DNA of 64,000 nucleotides from Paenibacillus sp. FSL A5-0031. Lineage in GTDB: Bacteria; Bacillota; Bacilli; Paenibacillales; Paenibacillaceae. The notes beneath the pieces were generated by a model that did not search any database, had not been told where the DNA came from, and saw only the letters and a program-made list of their open reading frames with translations. A program made the translations under genes and the position numbers. The stretch is from the NCBI RefSeq assembly GCF_001956295.1, contig NZ_MRTD01000010.1, forward strand, positions 235,716 through 299,715. Reading direction: 5' to 3'. Numbering within the stretch: position 1 is the first letter of the stretch; every line of letters begins with the position of its first letter. Positions 61,198-64,000 of this stretch are shown here, in pieces.

Positions 61198-62772
61198 TTA
61201 AACTGCGCGCAGCGAAGGCCATGCCAACTCGATGCCCTCTGCAGCCAGAAACCTCTGGTAAGCGGCAAGCTCTGTCTCCGAAGAGCGGACATCGCTTGGC
61301 GTTAAGCCGCGATCCAAGCAGAAGCTGGCACAATAGCCCGCTGCCTCGCCAATATTCCATTCCACCGGATGAAGCCGGTAGCAGCCGTTTGTAATATGAG
61401 TAGTTCCGATATTTTTACAAGCAGCAAGCAGATTGTTCACTCTTACCGGGATGAGACTGCCCAAAGGAATCTGGAATGGCAGCGACGATATATCAATATA
61501 GGGCTGATTTTCCGTGCTGGGATGCAGATCAATGCGGTAACAGCCGATGCCCACTGAATCCGAGAAATATTCCGCACGGCCGTCAGGACGGCTTTCCGTT
61601 GCAACATGCTGCTCCAGAATCGTAAACTCCGCCTTGATTCGGCGCGACTCCCGAACGTACGGATACATGGCAAGCCCATCCTCTGTCCCCACCACATCGG
61701 GACGAAGCCTGAGCCCAGGGTAACCTTTTCCCCCATCCGGGCGAGGAGCCTCTGTCTGCATCCAATAAAGCAGCGACAGGCTGAGCTGCTTCGCCTCGCT
61801 TAAGTGACGCTCCCTATCTTCCGGCTTCACATCGATAATAGAGCCCAGCCAATAATCGTTCTGCGGCCAGTTGACCAGCGAAATAGAACTGTTGTAGGTA
61901 CCTTGAGCGTAGTGCTCCTTCTCAGCGATTTGACGATATTTGAACAGCGAAAAAGCGCCTTCGCCAGGGAACAGACCGTACTGAACCGGCTGCATCGTTG
62001 CCGGCTTGACGCCGGTCCAGCTTAGCAGGCGATCCGGCCAGAAATCCGCCTTGTATTCCTTCCAGAAATCATAGAGCTCTGGCTTTGGAATCGTATGATC
62101 CTCGCCTTCCAGATAATCGATGGCGAAGCAATAAGTAAAGCCCTGCATATCTTGCGGCAGCGCCTCTCCTTCTACAGCATGAGGCTCCCCGGTTTCTTCA
62201 CGTGCTTCCGCACCTGTAACGTATTCAACGCCGGCCAGCGGAAGCAGGTCGCCACATTCCGTAGCGTCGAGAAAATATGGAGCCTTCAGCAGCACGGTAT
62301 TTCCGCTGTCCAAGCTTTTAACCGTCACCGAGACGATGGCATCGCCATCGCAATGGGCGTTTACTGGAACATGGCGGCGCAATATCGTCAGCTGCCCACT
62401 ATGTACATAAGGAGCAAGCTGACGCTCCAAAACGGCAAGCGCGGCGCGTGGCTCATGACATAAACGGCTGACCGTACCGCCACCTGGATTTAGCTGCTCG
62501 TTCTCCCGCGCCGCTGTCGTGAGTGGAAAAGCATCCCGGTAATAAGCGCGGATATCCTCGCGAAAGCGTCGATAGCTCCGGGTGCAGCCGAAGGACTCGA
62601 TCCAGGGATGCTCGTCAGGCGGAACCGCCTGACTCGTTAATTGACCGCCGATCCAATCCGTCTCCTCGGTCATGATAACGGTTTTGCCCGACTTCGCCGC
62701 TGCCAGCGCCGCCGCAACTCCTCCCGTGCTTCCTCCTACAACTACGATGTCGGCTATTGCTTCTCGTTCCAT
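61198..62772 (-). CDS. FAD-dependent oxidoreductase (PF12831 type)
   Basis: 524 residues. The N-terminal dinucleotide motif is VVVGGSTGGVAAALAAAKSG, followed by ETDWIGGQLTSQ and, at the C-terminal end, TTHITNGCYRLHPVEWNIGEAAG, all typical of FAD_oxidored (PF12831) proteins. They are often encoded in polysaccharide-use loci with sugar isomerases and ABC transporters, and may oxidise a sugar or a bound glycan; substrate unproven. The ATG at 62772 follows AAGGAG; the frame extends 15 codons upstream. No signal peptide, so cytoplasmic. Confidence 0.88.
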   Translation of the reverse strand: MEREAIADIVVVGGSTGGVAAALAAAKSGKTVIMTEETDWIGGQLTSQAVPPDEHPWIESFGCTRSYRRFREDIRAYYRDAFPLTTAARENEQLNPGGGTVSRLCHEPRAALAVLERQLAPYVHSGQLTILRRHVPVNAHCDGDAIVSVTVKSLDSGNTVLLKAPYFLDATECGDLLPLAGVEYVTGAEAREETGEPHAVEGEALPQDMQGFTYCFAIDYLEGEDHTIPKPELYDFWKEYKADFWPDRLLSWTGVKPATMQPVQYGLFPGEGAFSLFKYRQIAEKEHYAQGTYNSSISLVNWPQNDYWLGSIIDVKPEDRERHLSEAKQLSLSLLYWMQTEAPRPDGGKGYPGLRLRPDVVGTEDGLAMYPYVRESRRIKAEFTILEQHVATESRPDGRAEYFSDSVGIGCYRIDLHPSTENQPYIDISSLPFQIPLGSLIPVRVNNLLAACKNIGTTHITNGCYRLHPVEWNIGEAAGYCASFCLDRGLTPSDVRSSETELAAYQRFLAAEGIELAWPSLRAV

Positions 62773-62791
62773 GCGCTTATCTCCTTTGGGG

Positions 62792-63610
62792 TTAAATAAT
62801 GGTTGCAAAATAGTCATAGCTGCGCCGAATGCCTTCCGCCTCGCTGCCTACACCTTCATATTCAAGAACAAACGCTCCGCGGTATCCATTCTCCACCAGC
62901 TTGTTCACGATTTTCTCCAATTCAACATCGCCGTCTCCTAGGTTGATTCCTTCAAAAGCTTTGCCTCCGAGAGACTTATAGCGCCCGTCTTCACGCATTT
63001 CAAAATCCTTGAAATGAACATGCGAAACATAAGGGAGCAGCGTCTCAAGCGCAGCTGTCGGATGCTCGTCTACGAGCAGGAAATTGCCTGTGTCAAACGT
63101 GGATCGCAGAGCTGGAGAACCAACCCGATCGATGATCGTTTTGACCTGCTCGCCGCTTCCCGCTAACTTTCCGTGGTTTTCCAAACAGAGAACCAAGCCT
63201 TCCTTCTCAGCGACCGCAGCAGCTTCTTTCAGTCCATCCACTATCCACTCCAGCGCTTCTTCGTAGGTTGCAATGTCGCTGAGGTTGCCGGAGAACACGC
63301 GGATGACGTTTGTTCCGAGTACCTTCGCAACAGGGTAGGCATCCGTAATCTCCTTCAGCGCCCCTGCTCGTTCCTCCTCGGTTGCCTTGACGAAATCATT
63401 GGCTACCGCGTAACTGGACACCTTGATGCCATTATCTCTCACAAATGCAAGCACGCTTGGCAGTTCCTCCAGAACGTCCTTCCAGAACACATTCAACAGC
63501 TCGACATCCTCAATCCCTTCATCCTTGCAAAAGGATAGAAAATCCAGCACCTTCCATCCGTTTTCTCTCACGGTTCTGTGCATGCTCCACATGCTAAGTG
63601 ACAGCTTCAT
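62792..63610 (-). CDS. Xylose-isomerase-like TIM-barrel sugar isomerase/epimerase
   Basis: 272 residues, PF01261. Metal-site candidates: Glu in LVLCLENHG, Asp in STFDTGNF, His in SHVHFKDFE and Glu in VLEYEGVG. First gene of the isomerase-flavoprotein-dehydrogenase-isomerase operon. The ATG at 63610 follows GGAGGGAG; the longer frame to 63766 is unsupported. It is a paralogue of the barrel encoded at 59203, with a different N-terminus, so the two probably carry out successive or alternative steps. Confidence 0.87.
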   Translation of the reverse strand: MKLSLSMWSMHRTVRENGWKVLDFLSFCKDEGIEDVELLNVFWKDVLEELPSVLAFVRDNGIKVSSYAVANDFVKATEEERAGALKEITDAYPVAKVLGTNVIRVFSGNLSDIATYEEALEWIVDGLKEAAAVAEKEGLVLCLENHGKLAGSGEQVKTIIDRVGSPALRSTFDTGNFLLVDEHPTAALETLLPYVSHVHFKDFEMREDGRYKSLGGKAFEGINLGDGDVELEKIVNKLVENGYRGAFVLEYEGVGSEAEGIRRSYDYFATII

Positions 63611-63904
63611 TTTGCAACTCCCTCCATGCTCTGTTATGGCCTCGCTTTGTTGACAGGCAACGCTATTGCTTACTGCGTACCACCATTGTAAAAGCTGCCA
63701 TCCGGCATAAATAGGGTAGACCGATGACCATTTTTGGTAACTTGATGCGATTATCTCTCCATTCACTAAAAAAAGAATTGAAAGTTCCTTGCGCAGCCCT
63801 ATTTGTTCGTAGTCGGCTTGTGCTATCCTGTATTTGCTGGCTACGCTCTCCAGCAGTCGAAACCAATGCGAAAGTTGAATAGTTTAGTTCTTATATAACT
63901 AAAA
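63611..63904. other. Upstream region of the isomerase/oxidoreductase operon
   Basis: About 290 bp without a convincing gene. The operon promoter should be here, but no clear -35/-10 pair or cre site was identified. It borders the insertion-sequence-like end on its right. Confidence 0.35.
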
Positions 63905-64000
63905 AAAGGGCTGTCTCAAAAGTCATTTTGCGATTTTTTGAGCACTACTTAGAACTTACTTTCATCGAGAAAAAGGACCTCAAGCTCCACTATATAGTGG
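63905..64000. mobile_element. Probable end of an insertion sequence (cut by window edge)
   Basis: GGGCTGTCTCAAAAGTCATTT, split here as GGGCTGTCTC-AAAAGTCATT, resembles the terminal inverted repeats of IS1182-like elements. Read on the minus strand, a short frame entering from the window edge ends in a TAA at 63949-63951 and could be a transposase C-terminus. The last 14 bases (CCACTATATAGTGG) are a perfect palindrome. Only 96 bp are visible, so neither family nor intactness can be settled. Confidence 0.4.

Overview
The window looks like chromosomal DNA of a Paenibacillus-type endospore-forming Bacillota. Evidence: strong GGAGG-type ribosome binding sites, many T-tailed hairpin terminators, an S-layer-anchored pectin enzyme, YesM/YesN-type two-component genes next to LplB/YtcP-type sugar permeases with no dedicated ATPase, B. 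subtilis-like AdaA/AdaB genes, and families of short palindromic intergenic repeats. No rRNA, tRNA, CRISPR array or phage module was found. The only mobile-element trace is a likely insertion-sequence end at the right edge.

Layout. (1) 1-6.5 kb, minus strand: a sulfur-amino-acid operon like B. subtilis ytm/yxe (binding protein, two permeases, ATPase, luciferase-like monooxygenase, M20 amidohydrolase cut by the window edge). A LysR regulator lies upstream, and an upstream dyad, a sigma-A promoter and a CymR-like box sit in front of the operon. (2) 6.6-12.7 kb: an FNT channel-lactate dehydrogenase-DoxX operon with a long hairpin in its leader, a divergent Cys/His-rich mini-gene, a HesB-like protein, a decayed HAD phosphatase gene, a VanW protein and an unknown secreted protein. 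(3) 12.8-21.4 kb: a 2293-residue surface enzyme joining a rhamnogalacturonan acetylesterase and a PL11 rhamnogalacturonan lyase to SLH anchors, with two cre-like sites upstream; then an XRE regulator and an unknown membrane-anchored protein.

(4) 21.5-41.1 kb, minus strand: an exopolysaccharide operon. It runs from a small unknown protein through the Wzz/CpsC-type co-polymerase, the CpsD tyrosine kinase, a structured RNA that by position and helices should be the EAR (epsC) antitermination element, GalU, the initiating sugar transferase, five further glycosyltransferases, Wzy polymerase, acyltransferase, Wzx flippase, pyruvyltransferase, ManC and UDP-glucose dehydrogenase, to a secreted protein made of three copies of a ~315-residue module. 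The enzymes predict an acidic polymer with Glc, GlcA and Man carrying pyruvyl and acyl groups. A 39-bp palindromic tandem repeat sits inside the operon.

(5) 41.9-46.9 kb: an M42 peptidase, a GyrI-like protein and an alkylation-damage repair island (AdaA, Ogt/AdaB, a spore-photoproduct-lyase-like radical SAM protein, AlkD, AlkA). (6) 47-64 kb: PgsA, then a carbohydrate-use region: GHL10-type hydrolase, two extracellular binding proteins, one permease pair, a YesM/YesN pair, two xylose-isomerase-like TIM barrels, a Gfo/Idh/MocA dehydrogenase and a PF12831-type flavoprotein. The last four resemble the parts of oxidise-then-cleave (3-keto) glycoside pathways; the substrate is unknown.

Three genes (the LysR, GyrI-like and AlkA genes) have good Shine-Dalgarno sequences but no ATG, GTG or TTG at the position where family alignment puts the start, which suggests ATC/CTG initiation or sequence changes at the start codon.
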